From Clostridia bacterium (GTDB taxonomy: Bacteria; Bacillota; Clostridia; Christensenellales; Borkfalkiaceae), in assembly GCA_029071285.1 (NCBI GenBank), contig JAIEAS010000242.1, positions 1-5,149 on the forward strand: a stretch of DNA of 5,149 bases, in the 5' to 3' direction. The position numbers were made by a program, and so were the translations under genes. The notes beneath the pieces were generated by a model. It ran no database searches and was not told where the DNA came from. It saw only the letters and a program-made list of their open reading frames with translations. This document shows, one piece after another, positions 4,694 to 5,149 of this stretch. Numbering within the stretch: position 1 is the stretch's first letter; each line of letters opens with the position of its first letter.

Positions 4694-5149
4694 ATGGATA
4701 AAAATTTTTCCAGATTCAAAAAAAGAGTATGGCTTCAGATACTCATTAAATGCATTGCTATAGGGCTTTCCGCCGCGGCGTTTGCCGTAAACTCGGTACT
4801 GCTTCCCTGCAAGCTGTGCGGAGTCAACCTCTTCTGGCTGTATTACGTTTTAATCGGAATCGGCGCATTTTTAATCGGCGGAGGCATAACCTTCGTTTGC
4901 CTTAAAACCGACGATAAAAAAATTGCAAAGCTTCTGGATAAGGAGCTGGGCTTGCAGGAAAGAGTGCAGACTGCTTTGGAATGTCAGGGCGAAATCGGCG
5001 ATATTTACGAGTTACAGAGGGCTAGTGCAAGCATTGCCCTGGGCGGAACTACAAAGGCGCTGCCCTTTAAAAACCTTGTGGCTACGGCGCTTTGCAGCGT
5101 TGTTGGAACTACTTGTTCAGTAGCAGTTCCTCCCGTGTTAGATGTGTAT
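4694..5149 (+). CDS. Putative membrane protein with LxxxLDKELGLQERVQTALE motif, cut by window end
   Basis: The frame opens with ATG at 4694 and runs through the end of the window without a stop (152 codons seen), so the C-terminus is missing. An in-frame stop at 4679-4681 and the lack of other start codons fix the start, although the ribosome site is poor. A basic N-terminus is followed by hydrophobic segments at about 14-36 and 46-69, a C39xxC42 pair between them, and then a charged cytoplasmic-looking stretch. The segment IAKLLDKELGLQERVQTALE (77-96), followed by IYELQRA, resembles the 'RLDxxLGLxERVxTxxE...LQRED' pattern I recall from clostridial membrane proteins and, more distantly, DUF4175-type proteins; this is recollection and not a search result. 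A third hydrophobic segment lies at about 128-148. It lies 90 bases after the lipoprotein gene on the same strand, so partial co-transcription is possible. The function is unknown. Confidence 0.8.
   Translation, partial: MDKNFSRFKKRVWLQILIKCIAIGLSAAAFAVNSVLLPCKLCGVNLFWLYYVLIGIGAFLIGGGITFVCLKTDDKKIAKLLDKELGLQERVQTALECQGEIGDIYELQRASASIALGGTTKALPFKNLVATALCSVVGTTCSVAVPPVLDVY

Noticed and set aside
4923..5123. Plus-strand frame of 66 codons near the end
   Set aside because: It is a shifted frame inside the membrane protein gene that begins at 4694 and stays open to the window end.

Overview
The window looks like chromosomal DNA from a strictly anaerobic Firmicute of the Clostridia type, probably a gut-associated one. 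The evidence is a rubrerythrin, strong AGGAGG-like ribosome sites, sigma-70/SigA-type promoters, U-tract terminators, and a lipid-anchored surface protein with Listeria-Bacteroides (InlB B-type, Flg_new-like) repeats preceded by a His/Cys module common in clostridial surface proteins. I see no transposase, phage, CRISPR or toxin gene. Taxonomy below class cannot be read from this sequence.

Layout. (1) 1-66: a perfect palindrome with a T-run that ends a plus-strand gene lying left of the window. (2) 76-879, minus strand: rubrerythrin followed without a gap (ATGA overlap) by a 37-residue Lys/Asn/Cys-Gly peptide. After it, in the rubrerythrin frame, comes a short open frame ending in a DPNGSYTG...DADDL tail that looks like the C-terminus of a small clostridial protein. 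The two small pieces are either two genes or one gene split by a one-base frameshift. (3) 968-1130: tRNA-Leu(UAG) with its own near-consensus promoter and a terminator shared with the convergent gene. (4) 1123-1845, minus strand: an AraC-family regulator. (5) 1846-2218: an AT-rich divergent control region with two good plus-strand promoters, a palindrome, and repeated TTnGCATAA and AAATTTATTCA motifs. (6) 2219-4603, plus strand: a 794-residue lipoprotein (His/Cys module, five tandem Flg_new-like repeats, then an unrecognised beta-rich C-terminal region). (7) 4629-4682: two hairpins. (8) 4694 to the window end: the start of a membrane protein, cut by the window edge.

How it may work together. 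The rubrerythrin unit is an oxidative-stress/peroxide detoxification cassette, and the Cys-rich peptide coupled to it may share that role (inference). The AraC regulator and the lipoprotein are divergently arranged, and the repeated motifs between them are the natural place for regulator binding, so control of the surface lipoprotein by the regulator is a reasonable hypothesis that the sequence alone does not prove. The strongest candidates for something undescribed are the overlapping small frames after rubrerythrin and the repeat-rich lipoprotein control region.
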